A DNA stretch of 64,000 nt from an uncultured Eubacterium sp. (GTDB lineage Bacteria > Bacillota > Clostridia > Lachnospirales > Lachnospiraceae), in assembly GCA_910589595.1 (NCBI GenBank), contig CAJUTM010000001.1, positions 1 through 64,000 of the forward strand, written 5' to 3'. How positions within the stretch are numbered: the stretch's first letter is position 1; every line of letters starts with the position of its first letter. The notes below the pieces were generated by a model. That model was given only the letters and a program-made list of their open reading frames with translations. It had not been told where the DNA came from and made no database searches. The position numbers and the translations under genes were made by a program. Below are positions 43,108 to 52,588 of the stretch, in pieces.

Positions 43108-44577
43108 GCCGCTTCTCTTGTATAGATGATAGCAGCCTGCTCCCGTCAGATACTGCTGTCTGAATGCTATGCGCTGATATCCCTTAAAGGATGTGTCTGC
43201 CGCGGGAGAATTATTCAGTGTAACGATAAAATCGACCTTTCTCTCATCTATGAGCCGTCTCATTTCTTTATCCTGACGCTCATAATTTCTCAGATTCAGC
43301 TTGCAAAAATATTTCGTAACCGGTTCTGTCTCCGCCAACGTATATACTCCCATATCCAGACATCCGTAATTCAATACACGGGGATTCTTCTCCCGTTTTA
43401 TAATCTGGGCAAACTCGTATGGCGCCAGCTGTTCCTTTGGTATGTTCAATAAATATTTCACATTAGAGCCGTGATAAACGTAAAAAGCGCACAGCGCCAC
43501 TCCTACCGTGGCAATTCCCCAACGGCGTATGCGGACAATTCCCTTTCCCTGAAAAACTTCTGCCAGTTCAATCACCCCGAACACGGCAAAGAGCACGTTC
43601 GGCAACGTATAATAAGTACCGATTACCGTTGGCTTTACTACACAGGCAAACCAGAAGAAACACATCATAACAAAGAGGAAGACACACCCGAAGCCCATCG
43701 TCTTCCTATGCCGTCCCGCAAAGCCAAAAACGCCGAGCGCCGCCAATACTGACATCAGCGTATTTCCTTTTATGTATCGGGCCGTCCAGCCGAGCAGATA
43801 AACAAAGCGCTCCCATCCTTTCATTCCCTCCTGATAGAGGAAGAGATTGGTGTGAAAATAGCCAAACCATAAATCGGCAAAAGCACCATGAATGGCAAAA
43901 TAGGCAAGACACGGCAAAGAACCCGCCATGAAACCGCTAAAAGCAAGAAAAGCACAAGTAAACGCTTTCTCTCCTTCCTTACGGGTAAAATAATAAATGA
44001 AATAGACGAGATAACCGCCAATAAAAATCAGCGCCACATTAAATTTAATCCAGAATACAAAAGAAAGCAGCAGACCGTCGGCAAAAAATTTCACACTGTG
44101 CGCTCCTGTTCCCTTGTTGTCAAATATCTCAACCGCATGACAAAGCCATATCATAAAAAACGGCAGGCAAAATTCTTCCGCACTTCCTCCCCGCTCAAAA
44201 CATGCGCTCGTAAGAAGCAGCGTCAGCACAAGAGGCAACGCCAGAACGACGCTCCTGCTTCTCACATAATAACTCATAACCTTTCCTGTATAATACAAAA
44301 AAACCGTCATTGCCACAATCTCAAGCAGAAAAGGGCCGATAAATGACGTTTTGGAAAACAGACTTCCCAATCCGTAAATGAAGTACAGATAAATGCCTTT
44401 TTGCTCGAATATGTCGCGGTACAGTACTTTTCCTCCGAACATGGATTTTCCAACCGTAAAAAAGCAGTTGGCATCATCCCATACATTATAGGGAAATAAC
44501 GGAGAATTTGCCGTTCCCACAAACAACAAAACAATTGCGATAAAAAGGCTGTATATCAATAAAGATTGCTTTTTCAT
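43102..44577 (-). CDS. Polytopic membrane glycosyltransferase-like protein (GT39-like)
   Basis: A 491-residue protein with about eleven membrane segments and a soluble C-terminal ~110 residues. The first extracytoplasmic loop has acidic residues (NVWDDANCFFTVGKSM, then YRDIFEQKG), as in GT-C transferases of the ArnT/PMT type, which use polyprenyl-phosphate sugars outside the membrane. The start at 44577 follows GGGGAGGAAACG and overlaps the preceding stop as ATGA. It is the last gene of the tarI operon and probably adds a sugar to the exported polymer; donor and acceptor are unknown. Confidence 0.7.
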   Translation of the reverse strand: MKKQSLLIYSLFIAIVLLFVGTANSPLFPYNVWDDANCFFTVGKSMFGGKVLYRDIFEQKGIYLYFIYGLGSLFSKTSFIGPFLLEIVAMTVFLYYTGKVMSYYVRSRSVVLALPLVLTLLLTSACFERGGSAEEFCLPFFMIWLCHAVEIFDNKGTGAHSVKFFADGLLLSFVFWIKFNVALIFIGGYLVYFIYYFTRKEGEKAFTCAFLAFSGFMAGSLPCLAYFAIHGAFADLWFGYFHTNLFLYQEGMKGWERFVYLLGWTARYIKGNTLMSVLAALGVFGFAGRHRKTMGFGCVFLFVMMCFFWFACVVKPTVIGTYYTLPNVLFAVFGVIELAEVFQGKGIVRIRRWGIATVGVALCAFYVYHGSNVKYLLNIPKEQLAPYEFAQIIKREKNPRVLNYGCLDMGVYTLAETEPVTKYFCKLNLRNYERQDKEMRRLIDERKVDFIVTLNNSPAADTSFKGYQRIAFRQQYLTGAGCYHLYKRSGL

Positions 44578-45662
44578 GTCGTTTCCTCCCCTGCCCCATC
44601 CGCCATTTTTTTTCTTTTGCCGCCGATACAATCAAGACAATACAAAACTGTCTTATTGAGAAAAAAGAGCGCGCAGCCACTCACCGTAACGACAACTAAA
44701 AGGAAAAAATCGGCGCCGGCATTCCCAAAGCGCATCACTAATCCCTGTAATATTTTACCCGCAATCCATTCCTGAACACAATAAAATTCAAAACTCATCA
44801 TACCGTAAAAGGAAAGAACACGTATTAACACATTGGCCAGCCACCGGCTGCCCCTCCACCCCGCCATACAATCCATGCCCTTCGCCAGCAAAAAGGACAG
44901 CGATACGGATATGGCAAGATTGGGAAAACAGCAATTGGAAACCGGTACTAAAATCTCCATACCGCACATATTCGTCTGCCATGCCAAATACACGCCGAGC
45001 ACAAGGACGACCACAAAACAAATATAAGTCTTTCCCCCAATGACCGGAGACGAATGCTTCTTTTGCCACCCGCACAGGATACCCGTCAAAAAGACCGGAA
45101 TGCGGTTCGTAAAGCCATACAAATCCTCCCGTATTGCGCCCCGCAGCACCATAGATAAAAACAGCCAGAGAGCTATCGCTCCCACCGTAAACAGAATCTG
45201 ATTCCTGCTGCGGCGAAACAGTGCGAAATACAGCGGTACAAATAAATAGAACGTGACGATTGCCGGCACAAACCACAAGATTGAATATATATTTACCGTA
45301 TAAAAAGCAACGCCGGAAATACAGCGGAAAAACCACCCCGAATCCCACCGGTCAACTACTGCCATCACGACGGCGACAATTAGAAACGGCAAAAGTATAC
45401 GCCTTAAGCGACGATAATAAAACTCCGGCAGGCTGCTTTTTTCCAGTGCAAAAACCATCCCCATTCCGGATAACAGAAAAAATATATCTACTCCGCAAAA
45501 GCCGATGCGCTTTATAAAATACTCCGTTACATGAAAGGCAGAATCTTCCGGTGAAATCAACTGCCATTCATGAGTCATCAAAACCCAGAGCGCCGCGACT
45601 CCCATGAGAACACCCCTGTATTTTGACAAAAGCGCCAAGCCGTTTTTCTCACTTCCCCTCAT
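44574..45662 (-). CDS. Acyltransferase family 3 (OafA-like) membrane protein
   Basis: A 362-residue integral-membrane O-acyltransferase of the AT3 family with about ten helices. The family pattern GVDIFFLLSGMGMVFAL and the R-x10-type YYRRLRRILLPFLIV are present; the usual N-terminal His is in MTHEWQL. Such proteins O-acetylate surface polysaccharides using cytoplasmic acyl-CoA. It starts seven bases after another AT3 gene and its stop overlaps the next start (ATGA), so three genes are translationally linked. The acceptor is presumably the polymer made by this locus. Confidence 0.85.
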   Translation of the reverse strand: MRGSEKNGLALLSKYRGVLMGVAALWVLMTHEWQLISPEDSAFHVTEYFIKRIGFCGVDIFFLLSGMGMVFALEKSSLPEFYYRRLRRILLPFLIVAVVMAVVDRWDSGWFFRCISGVAFYTVNIYSILWFVPAIVTFYLFVPLYFALFRRSRNQILFTVGAIALWLFLSMVLRGAIREDLYGFTNRIPVFLTGILCGWQKKHSSPVIGGKTYICFVVVLVLGVYLAWQTNMCGMEILVPVSNCCFPNLAISVSLSFLLAKGMDCMAGWRGSRWLANVLIRVLSFYGMMSFEFYCVQEWIAGKILQGLVMRFGNAGADFFLLVVVTVSGCALFFLNKTVLYCLDCIGGKRKKMADGAGEETT

Positions 45663-45669
45663 ATCACCG

Positions 45670-46791
45670 TTACCCTTCTTTGTTTTTCACAGTTATCTTC
45701 CTGCCTGACGTTACCGCTCCCCACAATCTGCGTAACTGGTAGAAGAACCAGTATATAACAAACGCCGTGCCAAATGCCAGAATAAGTTCCACGCCAAATA
45801 TGACAAGCGGATTGCGGAAATGATAAACAATCCCCTGTCCGAATTGGAATATATAAAACGAATGCGTCAGCCATACCAATGTGATATAACGGGAAGCCTT
45901 ATTGGCAAGAAAGGCCACTCCCGAAATGTTGCGAACCGTACATACCATTGAAAATATCATCGGCCCGACCAACATAAAATCATACATTCCGTTATTGTAT
46001 TTGTAACGCAGATACATGCTGCCAAACGCAACAAAAATCCACACCGGATAGCGCATACTTTTGGGCGAGATTGCATACAGATAAGAAAATGCCTGATACT
46101 TTGCATACAGCATCCCCATCATATAAATTGGCAGCAATTGAACTACATTCCTGAGCAGGATACCCCATACGCTCGGGGCAAATGTCACAAACAGCGGATA
46201 TGTCAGCAATTGCGAAAGGCCAAAGGACGAAAACATCGCCACCCCGAACACAACAAGAAAGTCCGTGAAAAAATCCGCCCGCCTGCGTTGTATAAAACGT
46301 ATGAGAAGAGGCGTCAACATGAGAAGCACCATAAATGGCATGACAAACCACCACTCGCTATTGTACTTTTCAAAACCGAGCATGCTGAGAATTATATTTT
46401 TTAAATTATAACCGATTTTCCATGTCGATGTAATATTTACTTTCGTTATGCCGAGAAAATAATCAATCGGCACAAAAACAATCATTGCCTCCCACACAAA
46501 CACAAGTAATCCTTTGATTCTTCCAGCAATTACTTTCGATATGTTTTTCTGTTTGCGGACGCTGATAAATACGCCGTAACCACTTAAAAACAAAAACATC
46601 GCCACGCATATTTTAAAAGAAAAGCAAATAAGTTCTTCTATCGGCTTCCCCTGCACGATATGTAAACTTTCATACATATATTCCGGCAAAATCCGATTTG
46701 TAAAACCGAACAGATGATGTAATATCATCAGTAAGATGGCAATCAGTTTAGCAATCGACGTATCCGTTTTCGTAAAACGAAATCTTTTCAT
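45670..46791 (-). CDS. Acyltransferase family 3 membrane protein
   Basis: A 373-residue AT3-family protein with about ten membrane segments. The conserved His pair region AILLMILHHLFGFTNR and the FLFLSGYGVFIS motif followed by basic residues are visible. It is more distant from the OafA consensus than its downstream neighbour. Its ATG overlaps the preceding stop as ATGA. Two consecutive AT3 genes suggest two different O-acylations of the same polymer. Confidence 0.82.
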   Translation of the reverse strand: MKRFRFTKTDTSIAKLIAILLMILHHLFGFTNRILPEYMYESLHIVQGKPIEELICFSFKICVAMFLFLSGYGVFISVRKQKNISKVIAGRIKGLLVFVWEAMIVFVPIDYFLGITKVNITSTWKIGYNLKNIILSMLGFEKYNSEWWFVMPFMVLLMLTPLLIRFIQRRRADFFTDFLVVFGVAMFSSFGLSQLLTYPLFVTFAPSVWGILLRNVVQLLPIYMMGMLYAKYQAFSYLYAISPKSMRYPVWIFVAFGSMYLRYKYNNGMYDFMLVGPMIFSMVCTVRNISGVAFLANKASRYITLVWLTHSFYIFQFGQGIVYHFRNPLVIFGVELILAFGTAFVIYWFFYQLRRLWGAVTSGRKITVKNKEG

Positions 46792-48272
46792 CCTCTGGCT
46801 CTCCTCTCATATAACTGCTTTCGTAATTTACAATACCCCTCGGAAGACAACAAAACCATCAATGGCAAAAACAGCACTATGTATCGGGAATTACACTCCC
46901 AAATCATCATAAGCGCAAAAATCCCGATAATCGTAACTCTTCCGGCCAAAAGCGGCTGTCTGTCCTCTCTCCCAATCCATGCGGCAATACCTCCGAGAAA
47001 CATCCCCGCAAGCAGAACTCCATAATACAGCGACACATAGAGAAGAAGCAGCCAGTTCCATGCCCCCTCCTGCGTTACAAACGCCTCAAAAAAGCCATCC
47101 GGATTCACCGGTTCCCGGGAGAGATAATCGCAACCGGAAAAAGTGGCGTCGCCCCACGTGCGAATCTGCTTGTCCGTAAAAAAGAATTTGGCACACCCCA
47201 ATACTCCTTTTTCTTTGAGGCGTTTTTTAATCTCTTTGATGTTTGCATTCTTCTTTTCCTCATACGTCGGAAAACTCATTGTATAATCAACGTCTTCCTG
47301 TACATAACCGCCGTATTTTAGCGACATCATAATCCAGTGAGTCAGAGGAAGTTCCATTTGATTATAAAGCTCGTCATCAATATCAATGACTTGCTGCATT
47401 CCCGCTTCCAGCACCTGACCTGTTCCCGCAAAACAAAAAAGTATCAGGCACAGACCTATCGCCATCTTTTTCCATGACTGACGGCGGATAATAAGTACAA
47501 TCAACGCCGCTATTACAAATATAAAAACCGTCACTTTTAACTTATACGCCACGGCAGCCGTAATGCCAAACAGGGCAGCAAATAAAATCTGCCCGCCGTG
47601 CCTTTGCGCATTATCCGCTTTTATCCACAGCCAGAGCAGCAGCATGAGAACAAGCATTCCGGATGTATCGGTATACGCATACGGCGCCCACATCATAAGC
47701 GGAAAGCAAAACAGCGCAAAGATACCGGCAAAAAAGGCTTTCTTCTCTCCCCACAGCATTGCAGCAATATGGTGCAGAAACAGAATAGACGCACAGACCA
47801 TCACGCAGCCAAACGCGATGGAAAACAAATAAAACTGCTCCAGTTCCGCCGCCGGATACAATGCTTTTACACCATAAAAAATAAAGACCAGCACACAATA
47901 CCAGAGCCTGTTGTTCGGATACCGTGCAAAGTATGCTTTATCAATAAGATTTCCGGTAAGAACACGCTCCGACGCCGAACGTATCACTTTTCCCCAATCC
48001 CATGAGAGACTTTCAACCCGCACGGCATAGGCAAAAATGAATAAGAAGAGAACAAACAATGCAAAAAAAATCCACCACAAAAGGCGATAAGATAGCGGTT
48101 TTTTTATCTGTATCTCACAGAAAAAGAGGCGGTAAATCCCATACAAGACAAACGGCAGTAAAAGAACAGCAAAAAAAGCCTTCGACACCATACTGCCCAG
48201 GGCAATCATACTAATCATGTATAAGATACATAAATAAACGGCATTATTACATTTTGTCAGCAACTGCTTCAT
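46788..48272 (-). CDS. Polytopic membrane glycosyltransferase-like protein
   Basis: A 494-residue protein with about eleven to twelve membrane segments, resembling GT39/ArnT-type transferases. An acidic first loop (YAVRVESLSWDWGKV) and the LIDKAYFARYPNNRLWY segment are typical of these glycosyltransferase-like proteins. A large extracytoplasmic segment lies in the C-terminal third (MELPLTHWIMMSLKYGG). The start at 48272 lies within the end of the GT2 gene (26-base overlap) with GAGAGG upstream. It probably glycosylates the exported teichoic-type polymer. Confidence 0.72.
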   Translation of the reverse strand: MKQLLTKCNNAVYLCILYMISMIALGSMVSKAFFAVLLLPFVLYGIYRLFFCEIQIKKPLSYRLLWWIFFALFVLFLFIFAYAVRVESLSWDWGKVIRSASERVLTGNLIDKAYFARYPNNRLWYCVLVFIFYGVKALYPAAELEQFYLFSIAFGCVMVCASILFLHHIAAMLWGEKKAFFAGIFALFCFPLMMWAPYAYTDTSGMLVLMLLLWLWIKADNAQRHGGQILFAALFGITAAVAYKLKVTVFIFVIAALIVLIIRRQSWKKMAIGLCLILFCFAGTGQVLEAGMQQVIDIDDELYNQMELPLTHWIMMSLKYGGYVQEDVDYTMSFPTYEEKKNANIKEIKKRLKEKGVLGCAKFFFTDKQIRTWGDATFSGCDYLSREPVNPDGFFEAFVTQEGAWNWLLLLYVSLYYGVLLAGMFLGGIAAWIGREDRQPLLAGRVTIIGIFALMMIWECNSRYIVLFLPLMVLLSSEGYCKLRKQLYERRARG

Positions 48273-49686
48273 CGGCTGCCTCTCTCTCTTCCTCTGAACA
48301 AAGATTTTTCTGTAGCGCCTCCCACTCCTGACGTTCAATTCGGTTAAGAAGAACTTCCGTGCCGCCCTCCGCCAGATAGACACCAAACGTCAGCACATCC
48401 CAATCCGCCGGCAAATCAATGGCAAATCTTGCATGATAAAAACAGCGCATTCTCTTGCCAAGAATAAAGAGCTGCTTACGGCAACGATACTCTCTGGCCT
48501 CAATCCGCTCGCCGTGATATTCGGCAAACAGCCTATCCTGCTTCTTCATGGCGTAGACCGGAGTATAAAACGTTGCCTTCCACATTCCGTTAAATTCGGA
48601 ATCCGGCTTATCTATCGGCGCATACAACTGCACTCTGCGTTCCGACATTCTGGCAAGTTCCACTCCTTTATATACAAACAGGCATTCTTTTTCACGATAA
48701 ACCCTTTTGGCGCGAACCTGTCTCCCCGCACGGATTGACAACATCGCTTCAATGATAGGCAGCGACGTCGGCACCTGAAGAATAATACTTACTTTTATCT
48801 TTTTTAATATTTTCTGCAATTTCCTGCGAAGCTCGGTAATCTCCTCTTCCGTCAGCGTATCGCTAATATCCTGCTGCCGTTTGCGCACCATAAAAAGTCT
48901 CATGTGATAGGCGACAAGAAACTGCACATAGGGAATTATCCGGCGCTTTGACTTTTTGGAACAGGCCATAATCTTCCCATATCCGGATTCTAAAAAGGAA
49001 GTATATCTCTCCTTACTCTTCCACGCCACATCCACCAGAGAGGACTCATCGCTGCGCTTGCGGTAATAATAATATACACCCGAAACCAGACCGTACTGCC
49101 CCTCCTCGAGAATCACCTGATTAATCGCCAGCGCATCTTCCCAAAACTGCATTGCCTCATCAAATTCGAGTTTCTGTAAAGCTGTCCTCCGCACAAAAGC
49201 GCCGCCAATGTAATAGTGCGGATTCGTGTAGTCTTTCTGGATATTGACAACCTCTTTGTCACGAAAACGCCAATTAATTTTATGGTCTTTAGTCATCGCT
49301 CCAAAAAGCATAATTTCTACCGTAGCCATATTAATATCCTCATGCGCGTCAAAAAATTCCACGACCCGCTCGAAGACATCTTCCCCCAGCTTATCGTCCG
49401 AATCAAGAAAACTGACAATCACATCACCGCATTCACGGCACTGGCGGATTCCGTAGTTTCTTATCGCCGACACTCCCTGATTTTCCTCAAAATGTTTGAC
49501 GATAATATTGTCGGGATATTTTTTCTGATAGTCCTGACAAATCTTTAGTGAACCGTCCGTACTGGCATCATCAAGCAGATATAGGCGGACATTTTCCTCA
49601 AACGATAATGTCTGGCCGATTACACTGTCAATGGCCGCACCCAGATACTCTTCCGTATTATAAACCGGCATAATAACCGCTATCAT
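48247..49686 (-). CDS. GT2 glycosyltransferase with C-terminal extension
   Basis: A 479-residue cytoplasmic protein. Residues 1-~220 are a GT-A domain (IAVIMPVYNTEEYLGAAI, LYLLDDASTDGS, NQGVSAIRNYGI, SFLDSDDKL). The remaining ~260 residues include a basic central part and a beta-rich C-terminal domain also seen in teichoic-acid-associated glycosyltransferases. It probably adds a sugar to the polyol-phosphate chain. It follows tarJ by six bases, is preceded by GGGAGAAG, and overlaps the next gene. Confidence 0.85.
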   Translation of the reverse strand: MIAVIMPVYNTEEYLGAAIDSVIGQTLSFEENVRLYLLDDASTDGSLKICQDYQKKYPDNIIVKHFEENQGVSAIRNYGIRQCRECGDVIVSFLDSDDKLGEDVFERVVEFFDAHEDINMATVEIMLFGAMTKDHKINWRFRDKEVVNIQKDYTNPHYYIGGAFVRRTALQKLEFDEAMQFWEDALAINQVILEEGQYGLVSGVYYYYRKRSDESSLVDVAWKSKERYTSFLESGYGKIMACSKKSKRRIIPYVQFLVAYHMRLFMVRKRQQDISDTLTEEEITELRRKLQKILKKIKVSIILQVPTSLPIIEAMLSIRAGRQVRAKRVYREKECLFVYKGVELARMSERRVQLYAPIDKPDSEFNGMWKATFYTPVYAMKKQDRLFAEYHGERIEAREYRCRKQLFILGKRMRCFYHARFAIDLPADWDVLTFGVYLAEGGTEVLLNRIERQEWEALQKNLCSEEEREAADEAVADKM

Positions 49687-49692
49687 GTTTCA

Positions 49693-50718
49693 TCACTTCT
49701 CCCACAGCATAATTGTTTTTCCAAAACTCTTTTGAATATCTGTCTCAAACGCTTTCTTCATATCTGAAATGGAATGTACCGGAATCACCGCTCCTACAAT
49801 GTTCGACAGATAGTTGACTACTTCCGGATGTTCCTCGTACAGGGCAACCGTTTTTTCAAAATCTTTTCTCCCGCTCCGGCTGCTGCCGAAAATACGGAGT
49901 CCCTTTTCCAACACCATACGCGTATTTATTGGCACCGGATATTCCGATACCCCCAATATGGAAAGCGTGCCCTCCGGATTGATATAATCGATAATCTGGT
50001 CAATCGCCTTGCCGGAACCGGCTCCTCCCACACACTCAAACGCGTGGTCAAGTTTTAAATCTTCCGGTATATGGCTGACCGTATAGGTAGCGTCCGCAAA
50101 AGTAAAGTCCGATAGCTTTTCCCTGCTGATACCAAAAATATATAATTTTGTCTCCGGAAACATCGTCTTAAACAAAAGCGCCGTAATATATCCCAGATTG
50201 CCGTCGCCCCAAATGCCGATGGCATTTCTTCTGGCATGGGCAATCTTGTCAAAGCGCGTAATCGCATGCACACTGACGCTGACAATCTCCGTAAAAGCGG
50301 CGACTTCTTTATCAATCCCCTGCGGGAGACGCACCAGACGGTCCTGCCGGATTTTCACATACTCCTGCATAAAGCCGTTAAAACCACTTGCGCGGAATTT
50401 ACTGGAACGCAGGTAATTTTCGGCAATAAATTCATCCGCTTCCACTGGTGTATTCGGTATCATAACGACTTCTTCACCAGCGCTGAACGCCCCCGTCGAA
50501 TCCCGAAGCACTACGCCGACTGCCTCATGGATAAGCGCCATCGGAAGTTTCTCCTGTAAGACATGCGCTTCCCGCAGACCCTGATAATAGCGCTGGTCAG
50601 CATTACAAATAGACAGGTGTGTCGGCCGCACGATAACATCCGTATCCTGCAAACCTACATTTTCATAAGTCACCTCAAACTTGCGAGGCGCCACTAACTG
50701 ATATACTGTATTCAGCAT
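49693..50718 (-). CDS. tarJ: Ribulose-5-phosphate reductase (TarJ-like)
   Basis: A 341-residue medium-chain zinc dehydrogenase of the TarJ/BcbE type that reduces ribulose 5-phosphate to ribitol 5-phosphate with NADPH. The zinc-site region HLSICNADQRYYQG, the Rossmann segment AIGIWGDGNLGYITALL, and the C-terminal SRSGRKDFEKTV match TarJ rather than alcohol dehydrogenases. It lies six bases after tarI, and the pair always act together to make CDP-ribitol. An AGGAG site precedes the ATG. Confidence 0.92.
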   Translation of the reverse strand: MLNTVYQLVAPRKFEVTYENVGLQDTDVIVRPTHLSICNADQRYYQGLREAHVLQEKLPMALIHEAVGVVLRDSTGAFSAGEEVVMIPNTPVEADEFIAENYLRSSKFRASGFNGFMQEYVKIRQDRLVRLPQGIDKEVAAFTEIVSVSVHAITRFDKIAHARRNAIGIWGDGNLGYITALLFKTMFPETKLYIFGISREKLSDFTFADATYTVSHIPEDLKLDHAFECVGGAGSGKAIDQIIDYINPEGTLSILGVSEYPVPINTRMVLEKGLRIFGSSRSGRKDFEKTVALYEEHPEVVNYLSNIVGAVIPVHSISDMKKAFETDIQKSFGKTIMLWEK

Positions 50719-50724
50719 TCGCTT

Positions 50725-51438
50725 TTACTCCTCTTTTTGTGATTGTATCAACGTTTCTGCCACCCGCAGGTCATAAGGGTAGGTAATCTTAATATTGGAT
50801 ACCTCGCCCTCGACGAGATATACCTTTTCCCCTTTGATAACAAAAATCTTAGCCGCATCAGTAAGGCTTTCTTTTTCTTCCGCCGACAATGATTCGTACA
50901 GCTCTTTTAATTTTTTCAGCCGGAACGTCTGCGGCGTCTGCCCCTGATACATTTTACTCCTGTCCGGTACAACGGAAATAATATTGCCATCCTCGCTCTC
51001 GACAATCGTATCCGTCGACGGTACTGCGGTATCACACGCCCCGTATTTTCTTGCGTATTCAATATTCTCCTCAATAATGCGGTGCGTCACAAACGGGCGG
51101 ACGGAATCATGGGTTACAATAATCGTCTCATCGTCTACCTCATATTCTCCCTCAATATGGCAGATTGCATTCATAATTGTTTCATTTCTTGTCTCGCCGC
51201 CGGCAATCACGGCAATGCGCGGCGTCTGTCCGATATACTTCTTTACCAGATTTTTCGTGTGGCTAATCCACTGTTCCGGACACAGCACGATAATTTTCTC
51301 AAATGTCTCATTGACAAAAAACTTTTCTATCGTGTGAATAATAATCGGGCGGTCGGCAATATTGAGATATTGTTTCGGTTTCTCTATATTTCCCATTCTG
51401 CTACCAACGCCACCAGCCAGCAATACTCCAAATACCAT
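50725..51438 (-). CDS. tarI: Ribitol-5-phosphate cytidylyltransferase (TarI-like)
   Basis: A 237-residue IspD-superfamily enzyme converting ribitol 5-phosphate and CTP to CDP-ribitol. LLAGGVGSRMGNIEKPKQYL is the nucleotide-binding start; THDSVRPFV, the YQGQTPQTFR strand, and the end SNIKITYPYDLRVAE fit the TarI/IspD fold. Pairing with tarJ separates it from IspD. The start at 51438 follows GGAGGAATAT. It is first in a seven-gene operon driven by the promoter at 51526-51554. Confidence 0.93.
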   Translation of the reverse strand: MVFGVLLAGGVGSRMGNIEKPKQYLNIADRPIIIHTIEKFFVNETFEKIIVLCPEQWISHTKNLVKKYIGQTPRIAVIAGGETRNETIMNAICHIEGEYEVDDETIIVTHDSVRPFVTHRIIEENIEYARKYGACDTAVPSTDTIVESEDGNIISVVPDRSKMYQGQTPQTFRLKKLKELYESLSAEEKESLTDAAKIFVIKGEKVYLVEGEVSNIKITYPYDLRVAETLIQSQKEE

Positions 51439-51525
51439 ATATTCCTCCATTTCTGCACAACTTCTGTACATGACATCTTTCATCGGTGGCTCACACTGCC
51501 ACTTTTTTCCATTTTAATACATTTT

Positions 51526-51554
51526 ATCATACCATATCGACATGATGTTTTCAA
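51526..51554 (-). promoter_or_regulatory. Promoter of the tarIJ operon
   Basis: On the minus strand TTGAAA (51549-51554) and TATGAT (51526-51531) are exactly 17 bases apart, overlapping the end of the upstream gene. It gives a leader of about 80 bases before tarI and makes the tarI-to-43102 genes a separate transcription unit. Confidence 0.65.
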
Positions 51555-52588
51555 CTCTCCGGCAATTCCAATATACTATCAACCGCCTCATATGGGGATA
51601 ACAGCTCGTCGTACAACATATCCTGACAAAACTTTTTCTGCTGTTCCATCAAATTTTGTCCGGTAAAATCCCGCAGCAGATGTTCCGCTTTATCAAGAAA
51701 CAGCGCCGGATAGTTATGTTGCATATAGCGCTCAAAAGCATTGCTGTTATAAGCGCATACCCAGATTGGTTTTTTTCTGCACGCAAAGCTTGCGGCAAAA
51801 CGGCCATTATTAGTCACCAGCACATCGGTGATGTACAAAACATCCTGCACCGGTAAGATACGGCTGATATAACCAAAATGCTGCCGGTATTTACTGGAGA
51901 GTGCAAATGAATTTTCCATGAGAATGTCGCTGTTGGTAAAAACAAAAAAGTCTTCCTGTATCCCTTTCAAAAATTCTTTTACCGGAAACCGCTCCCAATC
52001 TTTTCTCTTCTTATCGTCATCCCCATATACAATAACAGATAGAATCTTCTTTCCTCTTGCTTCCGGAAAATAGTAAAAAATTTTCTCCGCCACTTCTTTG
52101 CGGCTCTCTTCCTGCAGCAAATCCCATACAAAAGGAAGTGTCACCCGCAGTCTCTTCTGATATTCATGTTTCCGATATGCCTGTTCAAACAAGCGCTCCG
52201 AAAAAGGTGAGCCAAGTAACACATATTCAAATGCCGACATGGAGTTCAGATGGAACTTCCTCCCCTTATCACAGTGCAGCATATTTTTAAATTGATAATC
52301 ATACGGCACGGATAGCAAAATGCGCTTTCCCCCGCCGAGAGAGTTTCTCATATTTGAAGTCAGAGACGCATCCAGACAAATGGCGTTTGTCATTCCCTGA
52401 CAGAACTCTCTCTTTGCCCGACGGTATCCGTAAGCGGCCACGGGATTTTTTATCATTTCATTATTGAGATAAAATCGAAAGGATAACTGCTGCGCCCGAT
52501 ATTCCGATAAGTATGACTTCAATAACGCCTGATCAATTCCCAGTCCCCGTCCTCTCGTACTCAGAAAAGTTACTTCTTTTTCATTCAT
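51551..52588 (-). CDS. Degenerate TagB/TagF-like GT-B protein
   Basis: A 345-residue protein that resembles the C-terminal half of CDP-polyol phosphotransferases but with altered motifs. The region LYITDVLVTNNGRFAASFAC is placed like the MITDYSS motif and lacks its Asp-Tyr-Ser. The HGT motif is not found; a YDYQFKNMLH stretch occupies roughly that place. It may be a regulatory paralogue or have another donor. Its ATG overlaps the end of the GT2-TagF fusion by eight bases, so the two are likely coupled. Function is uncertain. Confidence 0.65.
   Translation of the reverse strand: MNEKEVTFLSTRGRGLGIDQALLKSYLSEYRAQQLSFRFYLNNEMIKNPVAAYGYRRAKREFCQGMTNAICLDASLTSNMRNSLGGGKRILLSVPYDYQFKNMLHCDKGRKFHLNSMSAFEYVLLGSPFSERLFEQAYRKHEYQKRLRVTLPFVWDLLQEESRKEVAEKIFYYFPEARGKKILSVIVYGDDDKKRKDWERFPVKEFLKGIQEDFFVFTNSDILMENSFALSSKYRQHFGYISRILPVQDVLYITDVLVTNNGRFAASFACRKKPIWVCAYNSNAFERYMQHNYPALFLDKAEHLLRDFTGQNLMEQQKKFCQDMLYDELLSPYEAVDSILELPES

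Noticed and set aside
51486..51508. Plus-strand terminator-like hairpin (GTGGC/GCCAC then TTTTTT) in the tarI leader
   Set aside because: The stem is only five or six pairs and no plus-strand gene precedes it; probably chance, though an antisense RNA cannot be excluded.
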